The notes below the pieces were generated by a model. It searched no databases. It was not told the DNA's origin and worked only from the letters and a program-made list of their open reading frames with translations. Shown in pieces: positions 24,398 to 35,062 of a stretch of 43,083 bases of DNA (positions are counted from its first letter, which is position 1; each line of letters starts with the position of its first letter). A program made the translations under genes and the position numbers. The stretch comes from Candidatus Paracaedimonas acanthamoebae (lineage in GTDB: Bacteria > Pseudomonadota > Alphaproteobacteria > Caedimonadales > Caedimonadaceae). The stretch spans positions 1 through 43,083 of the forward strand of contig JAFKGL010000021.1 of NCBI GenBank assembly GCA_017307065.1, read 5' to 3'.

Positions 24398-25518
24398 AAA
24401 ATTTTAGTCCTTTTTCTTGCTCTATTTGGGGTTAAAACTATATTCAAAATTAAATCTGCTAATTTCTGGCTAGCATCATGGCTTTTAAGACAATTTAAAG
24501 ATTCACTTGCCCCAAGAAGAATTTCAGGATTCTCAAGCACAGCTTCAAGCATATATTTAAGCCTAGCAGAGGTAAACTGAGACTGGGGAATGGTCCAAGC
24601 AGCGCCCTTCTTCTCGAAATTTAAAGCATTCACTGTTTGATGATCATCTTTGGCTTGTTGATAAGGAACAAAGATTGCCGGAAGCCCTCCTGTTGCAACT
24701 TCACCGAGGGTGGAAGCCCCTGAACGACTGATCACAAAATCTACTGTCGAAAAAAGCTTCGGAATATCTTTGAAAAAAGATTGGAGATTAACTTTAACGC
24801 TCGTTTTCTCGTAAGCTAAGGCAACAGAAGATAAAGTTTCTTGCCGACATTGATGAAAGATCTCGAGACGACGTTGAAGATTTTCAGGCAAAAGGCTTAT
24901 TGTTTCAGGGATGAGCGCATTAAAAATTTGAGTTCCTTGGCTCCCGCCCAAGATTAAGACTTTCACCACATCATCTTTTTGAGGCGGATGATAGCGGCGT
25001 TTATGAAGTTCAGCTATCGAGCGCCTCACGGGCAACCCTGTCATAACAAGTTTTAACGAAGGATAGGAAGGTAAATTCTTTGTTTCGGGCCAAGAAAATG
25101 CAAGGTATTTAGCAAAACGCGAAAATAAATGATTCACTCTTCCAGCCACTGCATTTTGCTCATGCAAAATGATAGAAATCCTTAGAAGAAAGGCTGCCCC
25201 CAGAGCCGGAAGCGTGGGATAGCCCCCAAACGTCACGACAACAGAAGGCTTAAGACGCCAAAACAACCTTAAACAGAGAAAAGAAGAAACCAATAGAGAA
25301 ACAATAAAAGTAAAAATACCCTTAAAATTTTTCCGTAAAGGCTGAATAGGAAGTAATTTAATGTTGTCCCAAGCTATTGGCCAATAAGAGGACGCTCGCG
25401 AATCCGTTAAAATGAAAATATGCTCTCCTTTTTCTAAGAGAGTTTCCGCAAGGGAGATGGCAGGAAATACGTGCCCTCCTGTTCCTGCGCCAACAATGAT
25501 AATAGGCCTCTTCATCAT
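24394..25518 (-). CDS. murG: Lipid II synthase MurG (GlcNAc transferase)
   Basis: Peripheral membrane GT-B glycosyltransferase that adds GlcNAc from UDP-GlcNAc to lipid I. It has the N-terminal G-loop GAGTGGHVFPAISLA, the acceptor-side HEQNAVAGRVNH, the second G-loop ILGGSQGTQIFN, and the UDP-binding SRSGASTLGE. The ATG overlaps the ftsW stop as TGATG. A second ATG follows at once, so the true start could be one codon later. The 374-aa length is normal. Confidence 0.96.
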   Translation of the reverse strand: MMKRPIIIVGAGTGGHVFPAISLAETLLEKGEHIFILTDSRASSYWPIAWDNIKLLPIQPLRKNFKGIFTFIVSLLVSSFLCLRLFWRLKPSVVVTFGGYPTLPALGAAFLLRISIILHEQNAVAGRVNHLFSRFAKYLAFSWPETKNLPSYPSLKLVMTGLPVRRSIAELHKRRYHPPQKDDVVKVLILGGSQGTQIFNALIPETISLLPENLQRRLEIFHQCRQETLSSVALAYEKTSVKVNLQSFFKDIPKLFSTVDFVISRSGASTLGEVATGGLPAIFVPYQQAKDDHQTVNALNFEKKGAAWTIPQSQFTSARLKYMLEAVLENPEILLGASESLNCLKSHDASQKLADLILNIVLTPNRARKRTKIL

Positions 25519-26651
25519 CAGCCTTCTCCTTGTAGACGACGACGCGTTAAACCAAGCACCATTCCAAATCCCATAGCCAAAGCTAACATTGAAGATCCCC
25601 CATAACTAATAAAAGGAAGGGTCATTCCTTTTGTTGGAATAAGTCCTAATGTAGATGCAATATTAATCATTGCTTGGATCCCTAATTCCATAATGAGACC
25701 TGATACGGCAATCACAATAAAAAGATTATTTTCATTCAGCATACGGCTAATTGTTCTTAAGACAAGAAAAGCAAAAAGCCCTAAAATAATGATGCAAAGT
25801 ACAAAACCAAATTCTTCTGCAGCAACCGCATAAATGAAATCAGCATGAGCATCTGGCAAATGTTTTTTGACAGTGCCCTCACCTGGTCCTTGCCCTAAAA
25901 ATCCCCCATTCATAAAGGCCTCTAAAGATTGCGTAATCTGATAGCGGTCAGAATATTTATCCCCCGCATCCCGATCTAAAAACCGATCAATTCGTTGTGT
26001 GACATGAGGAAAAAGAAAATAAGCCCCAAATAATACACCTACACTCGAAGCAGCCGCAATCAAGACCCATAAAACAGGAAGTCCTGCTAAGAAAAATTGT
26101 CCAAACATCGTAATCGTCATCAGAACAACCATTCCCATATCAGGTTGTAAAAGGAGCAAGAGAACAGCAAAACCATAAAATCCTAAGGCTAAAATATTCC
26201 CTGGAAACCGAGAATTAACTTCTCGCTCTGATAACATCCATGCACTTAAAACCACAACGGCAGGCTTAATAAACTCTGAAGGTTGAATTGAGAAGCCTCC
26301 AAAATTTAACCACCGACGCGCGCCTTTAATTTCAACCCCAAAGAAATATGTCATTATTAAAAAAAGAATTCCAATGGCATAAACAATAAAAGAAAAACGA
26401 CGGATTTTTTGAATATCCATCGTGGAGACAAAAAAAATAATTGCAAAAACAGGAATGAGATAAAGAGCGTGCCGTTTTACAAAATAAAAAGAGTCCAGAT
26501 GAAGACGCTCAGCCACAGCAGGACTTGCAGCCATTGTTAGAAAAAATCCTATTCCAAGTAAAAAACTCACAGTTGCCAATAACCAATGATCAACTGTCCA
26601 CCACCAACGACCTAAAATGCTATTATCTGTACGGGCGAAAGGAGTTGTCAT
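25518..26651 (-). CDS. ftsW: Septal peptidoglycan glycosyltransferase FtsW (SEDS family)
   Basis: Ten-helix inner-membrane polymerase of lipid II that works with FtsI at the septum. SEDS signatures are present: GARRWLNFGGFSIQPSEF, the long periplasmic loop with GQGPGEGTVKKHLPDAHADF, AEEFGF, and PTKGMTLPFISYGGSS. It comes directly after murD with a four-base overlap. The 377-aa length is typical. RodA, the elongation paralogue, would not lie in a dcw cluster. Confidence 0.96.
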   Translation of the reverse strand: MTTPFARTDNSILGRWWWTVDHWLLATVSFLLGIGFFLTMAASPAVAERLHLDSFYFVKRHALYLIPVFAIIFFVSTMDIQKIRRFSFIVYAIGILFLIMTYFFGVEIKGARRWLNFGGFSIQPSEFIKPAVVVLSAWMLSEREVNSRFPGNILALGFYGFAVLLLLLQPDMGMVVLMTITMFGQFFLAGLPVLWVLIAAASSVGVLFGAYFLFPHVTQRIDRFLDRDAGDKYSDRYQITQSLEAFMNGGFLGQGPGEGTVKKHLPDAHADFIYAVAAEEFGFVLCIIILGLFAFLVLRTISRMLNENNLFIVIAVSGLIMELGIQAMINIASTLGLIPTKGMTLPFISYGGSSMLALAMGFGMVLGLTRRRLQGEG

Positions 26652-28030
26652 GATGCGTCTAACTTTCTGGATAATCCCGCTACTAAATCCTTAAAAACTT
26701 CTCCTCGATGCTCAAAATCTTTAAATTGATCCCAACTTGCGCAGGCGGGTGACAGCAAAATGTAAAGAGGACGTTGTTGACAAGAAACTGCACTAGAATA
26801 AGCTTCTTGAACTGCTGTGGAAAGGTCATGGCATCGAAGATAAGGAACTCTCCCCTCTAAAAATTCTGCAAATCGAGATTCTGCTTCACCAATTAAAAAG
26901 GCTTTTTGAATCCGTGAAAAATATTGCTCAAGCCCCTCAAGACCGTTATCTTTAGCTCGCCCACCAAGAATCCAAAAGATATTAGCTTCATAACAAGCTA
27001 AGGCTTTCGCAGTTGCATCACTGTTCGTTGCTTTACTATCATTAATAAAATGGATTCCTTCAAAGGCTGCGACTTCTTGAAGTCGATGAGGAAGATTTTG
27101 AAAAGTTTGTAATCCTTCGATAAATTGTTCTCTACGGATACCTTCTAAGCAGGCAACAGTATACGCCACAGCAATATTCTGCCAGTTATGGCTTCCTGGT
27201 AAAATAGACAGGGTCTTTAAATCCAAAATTTCTTCGGCTTTACCTTCCCGATTATCGATTAAAAAGCCATCAACAACATATATACCGTTGGAAATCGGCC
27301 TTTTTACTGAAACAGGCACAACCATATGTGTTTTTTGTTCTAAAAGCTTCTCATAGAGCGCTATGCATTCTTCATCATCAACACCAATAACAGTATGCTT
27401 AGGTCCTGTTTGGAGGTCAAAAATTCGTTTTTTAGCCTCTATATAGCCTGCCATATTTCCATGGCGTTCTAAATGATCAGGAGTGATGTTTAAGAGAACA
27501 GCCGTTTTTAAAAAAGGCGTAAATACTCTCTCAAGTTGGTAGGAAGACAATTCAAGCACATAGGTTCCATCTTCTCCTAAAGATCTCAGATCGAGTGCAG
27601 CTTTACCGATGTTTCCACCGACTTCAACTTGATGATGAGAAGCCTTAAGGAGATGAGAAATAAGCCATGTTGTGGTCGATTTACCATTTGTCCCAGTAAT
27701 ACCAATAAAATTGGCCTCTTTTTGTGTCTTTGCAAGTAATTCAATATCACAAATAATGGGAACACCAGCTTGATTTGCCTTCACTGCATCGGGGTGGGTA
27801 GCCGCAATGCCTGGACTCAAAACCAGCGCTGATATTTGATCCCATTCAACCGCTTTTAAATCAAAAATAGGCACTCCATGAACTTCGGCTTGCAAACGTG
27901 AATCAGGATTATCATCCCAAGCAAAGACTTGCGCCCCTCCTAACTTAAGAGCTAAAGCAGCAGAATTCCCGGTCCGCCCCAGACCAAGAATAGCAATTTT
28001 CTGATTTTCAAATCCTGCGACTTTTATCAT
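26648..28030 (-). CDS. murD: UDP-N-acetylmuramoylalanine--D-glutamate ligase
   Basis: Mur ligase adding D-Glu to UDP-MurNAc-L-Ala. Motifs: AILGLGRTGNSAALAL at the N-terminus, the P-loop GITGTNGKSTTT, ELSSYQLE, NITPDHLERHG, and FINDSKATNSDAT. The C-terminal LLSPACASWDQFKDFEHRG is specific to MurD. It lies one base after mraY and overlaps ftsW by four bases. Confidence 0.97.
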   Translation of the reverse strand: MIKVAGFENQKIAILGLGRTGNSAALALKLGGAQVFAWDDNPDSRLQAEVHGVPIFDLKAVEWDQISALVLSPGIAATHPDAVKANQAGVPIICDIELLAKTQKEANFIGITGTNGKSTTTWLISHLLKASHHQVEVGGNIGKAALDLRSLGEDGTYVLELSSYQLERVFTPFLKTAVLLNITPDHLERHGNMAGYIEAKKRIFDLQTGPKHTVIGVDDEECIALYEKLLEQKTHMVVPVSVKRPISNGIYVVDGFLIDNREGKAEEILDLKTLSILPGSHNWQNIAVAYTVACLEGIRREQFIEGLQTFQNLPHRLQEVAAFEGIHFINDSKATNSDATAKALACYEANIFWILGGRAKDNGLEGLEQYFSRIQKAFLIGEAESRFAEFLEGRVPYLRCHDLSTAVQEAYSSAVSCQQRPLYILLSPACASWDQFKDFEHRGEVFKDLVAGLSRKLDAS

Positions 28031-28031
28031 C

Positions 28032-29120
28032 TTATCTCAGCTTTAAGGTAGAAAGGCCGATGAGAGCCAAAATAGTTGCAATAATCCAAAAACGAATCAC
28101 AATTGTCTGTTCAGTCCATCCTTTTTTTTCAAAATGATGATGAATGGGCGCCATAAGAAAAATACGTTTCTTTGTCATCTTATAATAGCCTACCTGCAAA
28201 ATGACTGAGACCGCTTCTAAGACAAAAAGGCCACCAATAATAAAAAGAACAAGTTCATGTTTTGTAATGATACTGATTGTTCCAAGAGCCCCCCCGAGGG
28301 CGAGTGATCCCGTATCCCCCATAAAAACTTGAGCAGGAGGTGCATTAAACCATAAAAAACCTAAACTTGCACCGACAATTGCCCCACATATCACAGCAAG
28401 TTCACCCGCACCAGAAACATAAGAAATTTGAAGATAATTGGCGAATACATGATTCCCAACCAAATACGCGATCAATGTAAAACATAACGCGGCAATCATC
28501 ACAGAACCAATGGCTAATCCATCAAGCCCATCTGTTAGATTAACTGCATTAGAAGACCCAATCATCACACACAAAGCAAAAGGAATAAAAAACCAACCAA
28601 GATCTAAGCCCACATTTTTCAAAAATGGGATTGAGACAATTGTTGTTAAGCCATTCGGACTCCCCTGCAGAATAAAAATCAAAGCAACACTAGAGATAAG
28701 TCCTTGCCATACAAGTTTTTTCTTGCCCGAAAGTCCTTTTGAATTTCGTTTAGTTAATTTTAAGTAATCATCTATACTTCCTAAAAAACCAAAACCTAAA
28801 GTTACAAACAAAACAGCCCATATATAAACGTCGGTTAAGTTCGCCCATAACAACACACTCAAACCAATGGCAAAAAGGATAAGCCCTCCGCCCATGGTGG
28901 GGGTTCCTTTTTTTGTCATCAAATGTGAGGCCGGACCATCTTCACGAATAGGCTGCCCTTCTCCTTGTTTGCTTTTAAGCCACCGTATAAAACGGGGACC
29001 CAAAATGAAACTAATCAAAAGGGCCGTTAAAATAGCACCCCCCGTCCTAAACGTAATATAGCGAAAAATATTAAAAGGTTGAAAAGTTGACGCATAAGGA
29101 TAAAGAAGATGATAAAACAT
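28032..29120 (-). CDS. mraY: Phospho-N-acetylmuramoyl-pentapeptide transferase
   Basis: Ten-helix membrane enzyme that moves phospho-MurNAc-pentapeptide to undecaprenyl phosphate, giving lipid I. Visible are [26 protein letters not shown] with the magnesium-site aspartates, [28 protein letters not shown], and [12 protein letters not shown] with the three-histidine motif. The 362-aa length fits. Two bases separate it from murF and one from murD. Confidence 0.97.
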   Translation of the reverse strand: MFYHLLYPYASTFQPFNIFRYITFRTGGAILTALLISFILGPRFIRWLKSKQGEGQPIREDGPASHLMTKKGTPTMGGGLILFAIGLSVLLWANLTDVYIWAVLFVTLGFGFLGSIDDYLKLTKRNSKGLSGKKKLVWQGLISSVALIFILQGSPNGLTTIVSIPFLKNVGLDLGWFFIPFALCVMIGSSNAVNLTDGLDGLAIGSVMIAALCFTLIAYLVGNHVFANYLQISYVSGAGELAVICGAIVGASLGFLWFNAPPAQVFMGDTGSLALGGALGTISIITKHELVLFIIGGLFVLEAVSVILQVGYYKMTKKRIFLMAPIHHHFEKKGWTEQTIVIRFWIIATILALIGLSTLKLR

Positions 29121-29122
29121 GC

Positions 29123-30544
29123 CTAAATACCCTCTACTTCATGATCAAGATTTAAGAGAGCCTCAACAAAAGCATACATACGCCCACGATGAGCATACTG
29201 CCCTTTGGACCCTTTGATCATAAAAATATCTCCCGCTTGTGCACATCTCACAACCGTTGGCACAAGATCAGTCACTTCTAAAGTATGAGCCCCTCTCATC
29301 CCCTCAGGAAGACTGTGATGGAGATGTTCCATTTTTTCTCCACAAGTAAAAACAAGATCAACCTTATTTGCGATTAAGTCTAGTTTAAGCCCCTCATGAA
29401 TTTCTTGAGCTTTAGGGCCTAATTCTCGCATATCTCCTAAAATTGCAATTCTTCTTCCTGTGCCTTGAGGAACTAATGCTCCCAACACTTTTAGAGCCGC
29501 CCGCATTGAATCAGGACCTGCATTATAACTTTCATCAATCACTGTAATATGGCTATGCCCTAATTTTACGTGATGTTGTACCCCGCGTCCTTCAGGCAAA
29601 ACTAAATTTGAAAACAATTTTGACGCTTCAATTACATTTAAACCGAGCGCCTTCATCACCCCCAGCACACCCAAGCTATTAAGAGCCCAGTGCTCTCCAG
29701 CAGCAGGAATACGGTAAGAAAAAAGTGTTTCATCTACCTTAGCTTCAACCCACAACCATCCCTCATCCATCATGCATTTTATTAAGCAGCAATCCGCTTC
29801 CTCATGGTACCCAAAAGTAACAATTTTAAGTTTTTTAGCTTTAGCCGCAGTGGCAGCTTGGGAATACATTGAATCATCGCGATTAAGAACAGCTGTTCCT
29901 CCCTCTGCCATTCCTGCAAAAATCTCAGCCTTCTCAGCCGCAATATTTTCTAGAGATCCTAAATGCTCAATATGCATTTCACGAATTGTTGTAATAAGAG
30001 CAACATGGGGTCGTGCAATCTGCGATAAAGGCGCAATCTCCCCGGCATGATTCATTCCCATTTCAATCACAGCGAAATCAAGGTTTGGCGCTATATTTGA
30101 AACCGTAAAAGGAACTCCCCAATGATTATTAAAGCTTCGCTCGCTTGCTTGCACTGATCCAAAAAAACTTAGCAAAAGAGCTGTCGCATCTTTCGTCCCT
30201 GTTTTACCAAAACTTCCTGTAATCGCAACTATTTTAGCTTGGGACCGAGTCCGCGCGGCACTTGCCAAATCATTCAGGGCCTTGAAAGTATCTTTCACAA
30301 GAATAAGGCGAGAATCTTCTTCAAATCCTGGAGGCACTCGATCAACAACAGCACCCACAGCTCCTGCCTTAAAAGCAGCGTCAATATACTCAACGCCATC
30401 AAGTTTAGGCCCCTTTAAGGCAATAAAAAGATCTTTAGGATTTAACTCCCTAGAATCTTTTCCAACTCCTGTTGCTATCCACGTGCCTTTTGTCTCTGCT
30501 CCTACCGCTTGAGCCACCTCTTGGGCGGTCCATATCGTTTTCAT
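29123..30544 (-). CDS. murF: UDP-MurNAc-tripeptide--D-alanyl-D-alanine ligase
   Basis: Adds the D-Ala-D-Ala made by Ddl to the UDP-MurNAc-tripeptide. The P-loop is [10 protein letters not shown], followed by [10 protein letters not shown] and [12 protein letters not shown], then [17 protein letters not shown], a MurF hallmark. The C-terminal [20 protein letters not shown] is also typical. The start shares ATGA with the murE stop. The 473-aa length is normal. Confidence 0.97.
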   Translation of the reverse strand: MKTIWTAQEVAQAVGAETKGTWIATGVGKDSRELNPKDLFIALKGPKLDGVEYIDAAFKAGAVGAVVDRVPPGFEEDSRLILVKDTFKALNDLASAARTRSQAKIVAITGSFGKTGTKDATALLLSFFGSVQASERSFNNHWGVPFTVSNIAPNLDFAVIEMGMNHAGEIAPLSQIARPHVALITTIREMHIEHLGSLENIAAEKAEIFAGMAEGGTAVLNRDDSMYSQAATAAKAKKLKIVTFGYHEEADCCLIKCMMDEGWLWVEAKVDETLFSYRIPAAGEHWALNSLGVLGVMKALGLNVIEASKLFSNLVLPEGRGVQHHVKLGHSHITVIDESYNAGPDSMRAALKVLGALVPQGTGRRIAILGDMRELGPKAQEIHEGLKLDLIANKVDLVFTCGEKMEHLHHSLPEGMRGAHTLEVTDLVPTVVRCAQAGDIFMIKGSKGQYAHRGRMYAFVEALLNLDHEVEGI

Positions 30545-32049
30545 CTGCTCCCTCTCTCCATCCTCGCAAGGACTTCTTGCGCCACACTTCGATCACAAAA
30601 GGGATAATTTACAGATCCAATAAGTTGCCCTTGCTCATGCCCTTTTCCAGCAATTAAACAAATATCCCCCGCTTTAGCATTCTGAATAGCGTAGACTATA
30701 GCATCTTCTCGAGGCGCAATTTCATAAGCGTGAGGCGCCCCCTCTAAAATCTGATGACGGATGACCTGAGGATCTTCAGAACGCGGATTATCATCGGTCA
30801 CAATAACACATTCAGCATTCTCAGCGGCTATTTTCCCCATCATTTTACGTTTAGCCTGATCTCGATCACCTCCACAGCCAAAAACAACAAATACTTTTCC
30901 ATAGGCATGCGCTCGAAGTGATTTTAATACTGTCTCTAAAGCCAATGGTTTGTGAGCATAATCAACAAAAATAGAAGCACCAGCTTTCGACTGACCTATA
31001 AATTCCATACGACCTTTTACACCTTGAAGACTCTCTAAAACCTTTACAACGTCTTCACAATAAGCCCCTGCCCCTGTCACAATAGCAAATGCAGTCAACA
31101 CATTTTCAATCTGGAATTGCCCTACCAAAGGCAAGAAAACATCATAAGTTTTTCCAAATGCTTTAAAAGAAACTTGATTCCCTTGATGTTCAGTCACAAC
31201 TTTTTGCACATAAATATCGCTATTTTCATGCCCCGTAGTGATGAGATTTAATCCCCTCTGCCTGCAGATTTTTGCAATTTCTTCTCCAAAACTCATCCCT
31301 ACATTTACGACAGCGGTTCCTTGCAAATTCAACACTTCTTTAAAAAGGCGTGCCTTTGCTTGGAAATAAGCTTCCATTGTTTTATGATAATCAAGATGCT
31401 CATGACTTAGGTTTGTAAAAGCAGCCACTTTGAAGTGGATATGTTCTGCCCGAAACATATCCAATCCATGGCTAGAAACTTCGATTGCTAGATGATTCAC
31501 ATCTTGTATTTTTAAATTTTCAAGAAGAGGATAAAGAATTAAAGGATCTGGAGTCGAATAAGAAAACTCCATAAGCTCGTTTTTCTCGACATTTGTTCCC
31601 TGGACTCCTAACGTTCCAAGGGAAGCTGATTTAAATCCCAGGAATTCCCAAAGTTGCCGTGTAAAAGAAGCAACTGATGTTTTGCCATTTGTACCCGTGA
31701 TACCTGCAATAATACTTGGTTGAGTTGAAAATAATTGATTTGCGAGTGAACTCGCCATCAAACGACTATTTTCAATTTCAAAAATCGCCGCCTTCTTCAC
31801 CTCAATAAGTTCAAGAAGTTCATTACCTAAAACTGTTTCTTTTTGCACCAGGACGATACTTGCACCGCGTTGAATTGCTTCAAAAATATTATGCTCAATA
31901 CTTTTATTTGAAAGAGACGGAATAGCTAGGAAAAGATCGTTCTCTTGAACTTGACGCGAATCAACCTGAAGGGTCTTAAATAGAAGCGACTCTGAGAGAG
32001 ATTTTCCCTTCACATCTTCTTGGGTTAAAAAATCAACAAGTCGTTTCAT
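30541..32049 (-). CDS. murE: UDP-MurNAc-L-Ala-D-Glu--meso-diaminopimelate ligase
   Basis: Adds the third stem-peptide residue. The P-loop is GITGTNGKTSVASF, then AIEVSSHGL and FTNLSHEHLDYH, with FVDYAHKPLALETVL in the C-terminal half. The DNPRSEDP motif is the one that selects meso-diaminopimelate over lysine, so the peptidoglycan should be of the Gram-negative meso-A2pm type. The 502-aa length is normal. Eight bases separate it from ftsI. Confidence 0.97.
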   Translation of the reverse strand: MKRLVDFLTQEDVKGKSLSESLLFKTLQVDSRQVQENDLFLAIPSLSNKSIEHNIFEAIQRGASIVLVQKETVLGNELLELIEVKKAAIFEIENSRLMASSLANQLFSTQPSIIAGITGTNGKTSVASFTRQLWEFLGFKSASLGTLGVQGTNVEKNELMEFSYSTPDPLILYPLLENLKIQDVNHLAIEVSSHGLDMFRAEHIHFKVAAFTNLSHEHLDYHKTMEAYFQAKARLFKEVLNLQGTAVVNVGMSFGEEIAKICRQRGLNLITTGHENSDIYVQKVVTEHQGNQVSFKAFGKTYDVFLPLVGQFQIENVLTAFAIVTGAGAYCEDVVKVLESLQGVKGRMEFIGQSKAGASIFVDYAHKPLALETVLKSLRAHAYGKVFVVFGCGGDRDQAKRKMMGKIAAENAECVIVTDDNPRSEDPQVIRHQILEGAPHAYEIAPREDAIVYAIQNAKAGDICLIAGKGHEQGQLIGSVNYPFCDRSVAQEVLARMERGSR

Positions 32050-32057
32050 AAAGTTCT

Positions 32058-33755
32058 CTAAAATTTTACACTACGTAAAAATGCATCAGGCATCTCATCT
32101 TCTTTATCACTCGGAGCCAATCCCAATATTGGGGCCATTCTGGCAATAATCCTACCCCCAATAGGGGCAGCATTCCATCCAGCATTATTAAATCCATAGG
32201 TTTTTTGCAAGCGTTTTGGATCATCAAGCATTACATAAACAATATACCGAGGTTTATCATATCCATTCCCCAAAACACCAACAAAATTTACCATAACTTT
32301 GTCTTTTTGGTAACCTCTCCCCGCACGTAAGTTAGCTGTTCCTGTTTTTGCAAAAATCATATACCCAGGCACATTTGCTTTTCGGCTGGTTCCATTTTTT
32401 ACAACCAATCTCATTAATTCACGCATGATACGTGAAGTTTTTTCCGAGACCACTCGCTCTCCTTGAGGCGCTTGACCTTGACGTTTGAGTAAAGTTGGGA
32501 ACTTCTTTAAGCCCCCCCCTATAATTGTCCCGACCCCTGTCACTAATTGAAGAGGACTAATAGATAACCCATACCCATAAGAAATGGTAATTGTTGCAGG
32601 ATCATTCCATATTTTTGGAAGAAGCGGAGCTCCAACTTCAGGCAATTCAAATTGAGGTGCATTAAGATAACCTAATTTCTGCATAAAGTTCTTTTGTTTT
32701 TCAGACCCAGCCTTTAAGGCCATTTTAGCGGCCCCAATGTTTGAAGAATATACAAAAATTTTCGCTACATTGAGCCATTCGTTTCTTCCTCTAAAATCAG
32801 TTACTTTAAATCGTCCAACTTGAAGGGGATGGGTAGCATCAAACTCTGAAGCTAACGTCACTGCTCCGGATTCTAGTGCCATGGCTGTATTCGTGACTTT
32901 CATGGTGGAACCCATTTCATAAATTCCCAAGGTTACTTTATTAAAAAGTTCATCCTGGGTTGCTTGGGAGGCATGATTAGGATCAAAATCAGGTAAAGAC
33001 GTCATTCCAAGGACTTCACCTGTAGATACATCAAAAATAATACCGCATCCTCCACGAGCTCCAAATTCTTGGATCCCTTTAGAAATTTCATCTTTTAAAA
33101 TATGTTGCAGACGAAGATCTAAGCTTAATTGAACAGGTTCTGCCTTTGTTCTAAGGGACGTATCTAAGCTCTTTTCAACGCCAGAGATTCCATGATTATC
33201 CACGTCTGTATATCCCAAAATATGGGCAGCTAAACGACCTTGCGGGTAAATACGACGCTCATCCCGCATAAAACTAAGCCCCGGAATACCTAAACGCAAA
33301 ATATTAAGCCGTTGCCCAGGCGTTAAATGACGAGCAATCCATATAAAACGTCGATTTGACGAAAGCCTCTTAATCAAATCATTTCTTTTTAAATTAGGCA
33401 AAACTGTCAGGATTCTATCTGCAACCACCTGAGGATTTTGAATAATTTTACAATTTGCATGAAGTGAAGAAGTAATAATGGTTGTTGCCAGGACTTCCCC
33501 ATTTCGATCCGTAATATTGGCGCGCCCCATATAAACGGGCTTGGATAAATCTTGCTCAACTAAAGCGGGTTCAGCACCATCTCTTAAGACGGTCACCATA
33601 AAAAGACGCCCTGCAATAATCAACGTCGCGAAACAAAAGAAAACGGAGGCGATCAAAAGCCTTGTACGAGCACAATCTAAGGCCCCTTTAAAAGGCGAAA
33701 TTCCTCTTTCACGACTAAATGAAGAAGAATTCGATGAAAAAGATTGAAACTCCAT
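32058..33755 (-). CDS. ftsI: Septal transpeptidase FtsI (PBP3)
   Basis: Class B penicillin-binding protein that cross-links septal peptidoglycan with FtsW. A short cytoplasmic tail and one membrane anchor (LLIASVFFCFATLIIAGRLF) come first, then the pedestal domain with RRIYPQGRLAAHILGY, then the transpeptidase domain. The active-site set is complete: S283 in GSTMK, S337-S338-N339, and K470 in KTGTA. The spacing closely matches E. coli PBP3. The 565-aa length is normal. It lies nine bases after ftsL. Confidence 0.96.
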   Translation of the reverse strand: MEFQSFSSNSSSFSRERGISPFKGALDCARTRLLIASVFFCFATLIIAGRLFMVTVLRDGAEPALVEQDLSKPVYMGRANITDRNGEVLATTIITSSLHANCKIIQNPQVVADRILTVLPNLKRNDLIKRLSSNRRFIWIARHLTPGQRLNILRLGIPGLSFMRDERRIYPQGRLAAHILGYTDVDNHGISGVEKSLDTSLRTKAEPVQLSLDLRLQHILKDEISKGIQEFGARGGCGIIFDVSTGEVLGMTSLPDFDPNHASQATQDELFNKVTLGIYEMGSTMKVTNTAMALESGAVTLASEFDATHPLQVGRFKVTDFRGRNEWLNVAKIFVYSSNIGAAKMALKAGSEKQKNFMQKLGYLNAPQFELPEVGAPLLPKIWNDPATITISYGYGLSISPLQLVTGVGTIIGGGLKKFPTLLKRQGQAPQGERVVSEKTSRIMRELMRLVVKNGTSRKANVPGYMIFAKTGTANLRAGRGYQKDKVMVNFVGVLGNGYDKPRYIVYVMLDDPKRLQKTYGFNNAGWNAAPIGGRIIARMAPILGLAPSDKEDEMPDAFLRSVKF

Positions 33756-33764
33756 TTTTAACTT

Positions 33765-34088
33765 TCACTGAGGTTCAGAAAAATTAGCCAGTCGAAGAGG
33801 CTCAGACTCCTCGAAAGCCCGACTTGGCAATTGCTCATAAGAAACAAGTTGAGTTCCTTTTAAGGGCATCGATCCAAGATGAGTCTCAACTAACATTTGT
33901 AAGCGACTAGGCTCATTTAAATAACTCCATTCTGCGCCCAAAAGCTGGAGAGATTCCTCTGTTCTACGAATATCACCTTGAGCCAAAATTAAACTTTGCT
34001 CGATTGAGATCACTCGCTGTTTTACAGTATAATTTACGATCCCTAATATGAGCGCTATTAATGCAAAAATGAGTGTTGATCTTCTCAT
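33765..34088 (-). CDS. ftsL: Cell division protein FtsL
   Basis: A 107-aa bitopic protein: a very short cytoplasmic end, one transmembrane helix (LIFALIALILGIVNYTV), then a periplasmic coiled coil (about 25-60) with heptad-like Leu/Ile, and a LETHLGSMPLKGTQLV segment resembling the end of FtsL in other alphaproteobacteria. FtsL sequences diverge strongly, so the call relies on size, topology and its place between rsmH and ftsI. It overlaps rsmH by four bases (ATGA). Confidence 0.85.
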   Translation of the reverse strand: MRRSTLIFALIALILGIVNYTVKQRVISIEQSLILAQGDIRRTEESLQLLGAEWSYLNEPSRLQMLVETHLGSMPLKGTQLVSYEQLPSRAFEESEPLRLANFSEPQ

Positions 34089-35062
34089 AATGAAACTTCT
34101 CCTTGATCTGGTGACCCAGATGCTAATTTCTCAGCCACCCTCAACTTTGCAGAACGCGAACGTGGATTTTTGCTAATCTCTTCTGAGCTTGCCTGAAGAG
34201 GCTTTGCTGTTAATATTTTTAAGGTTGACTTATTAGAAGTTGGTAACGCAGGAAGATGACGTGACACTTGCTTTGGAGCTTGAGATTTCTGTCTAAAAAA
34301 ATCTTTGACTATCCGATCTTCAAGCGAATGAAAACTGACCACCACCAAGCGCCCTCCAGGCGCAAGCAAAGCTTCTGCCGCTTTTAATCCTTCTGAAAGC
34401 TCTTCAAGCTCATGATTGACATAAATCCTTAACCCTTGAAAGGTCCGTGTCGCAGGATCAATTCCATCTCGACTTTTAGGGACAACAGAGCGAACAATAT
34501 TTGCCAATTGTAAAGTTGTCGTAATTATTTCTTCCAAACGCGCCTTTACAATAGCGCGAGCAATACGTCGCGCATATCTTTCTTCGCCATAATTAAAGAT
34601 GATATCGCTTAATTGCTCTTCAGAGTAATGATTAACTATTTCTGCAGCTGTTGCTCCTTCTTGCCCCATTCGCATATCGAGCGGCCCTTCAAATCGAAAG
34701 GAAAAACCGCGCTCTTTTTGATCAAGTTGAGGCGAAGAAACGCCAAGATCTAAAGCAATCCCATCAACGGCTTCAATACCTTGACTTTGAAGGAGTTCTT
34801 TCATTTCACTAAAACGGCCATGAATCATTTTAAAACGAGAATTTTCTTGCTCTAAATCCCAACCAAGCTTGACGGCTTGAGGATCTCGATCAATTCCAAA
34901 AACGGCACATGAGGCCTGCTGAAGAATAGCGCGAGAATATCCACCCATCCCAAAAGTACCATCCACATAAATGCCATTAGGATGAAGTGAAAGAGAAGAA
35001 AGAACCTCATTAAGCATAACCGGAATGTGTGAGTTTTGAGATGCTTGAGAAGGCAACAACAT
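34085..35062 (-). CDS. rsmH: 16S rRNA m4C1402 methyltransferase
   Basis: SAM-dependent enzyme (formerly MraW) that N4-methylates C1402 in the decoding centre of 16S rRNA. Motifs: HIPVMLNEVLSSL, YVDGTFGMGGYSRAIL (SAM site), AVDGIALDLGVSSPQLD, RGFSFRFEGPLDMRM, and VSFHSLEDRIVKDFF. The 325-aa length is normal. Its ATG shares one base with the mraZ stop (TAATG). Confidence 0.97.
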   Translation of the reverse strand: MLLPSQASQNSHIPVMLNEVLSSLSLHPNGIYVDGTFGMGGYSRAILQQASCAVFGIDRDPQAVKLGWDLEQENSRFKMIHGRFSEMKELLQSQGIEAVDGIALDLGVSSPQLDQKERGFSFRFEGPLDMRMGQEGATAAEIVNHYSEEQLSDIIFNYGEERYARRIARAIVKARLEEIITTTLQLANIVRSVVPKSRDGIDPATRTFQGLRIYVNHELEELSEGLKAAEALLAPGGRLVVVSFHSLEDRIVKDFFRQKSQAPKQVSRHLPALPTSNKSTLKILTAKPLQASSEEISKNPRSRSAKLRVAEKLASGSPDQGEVSL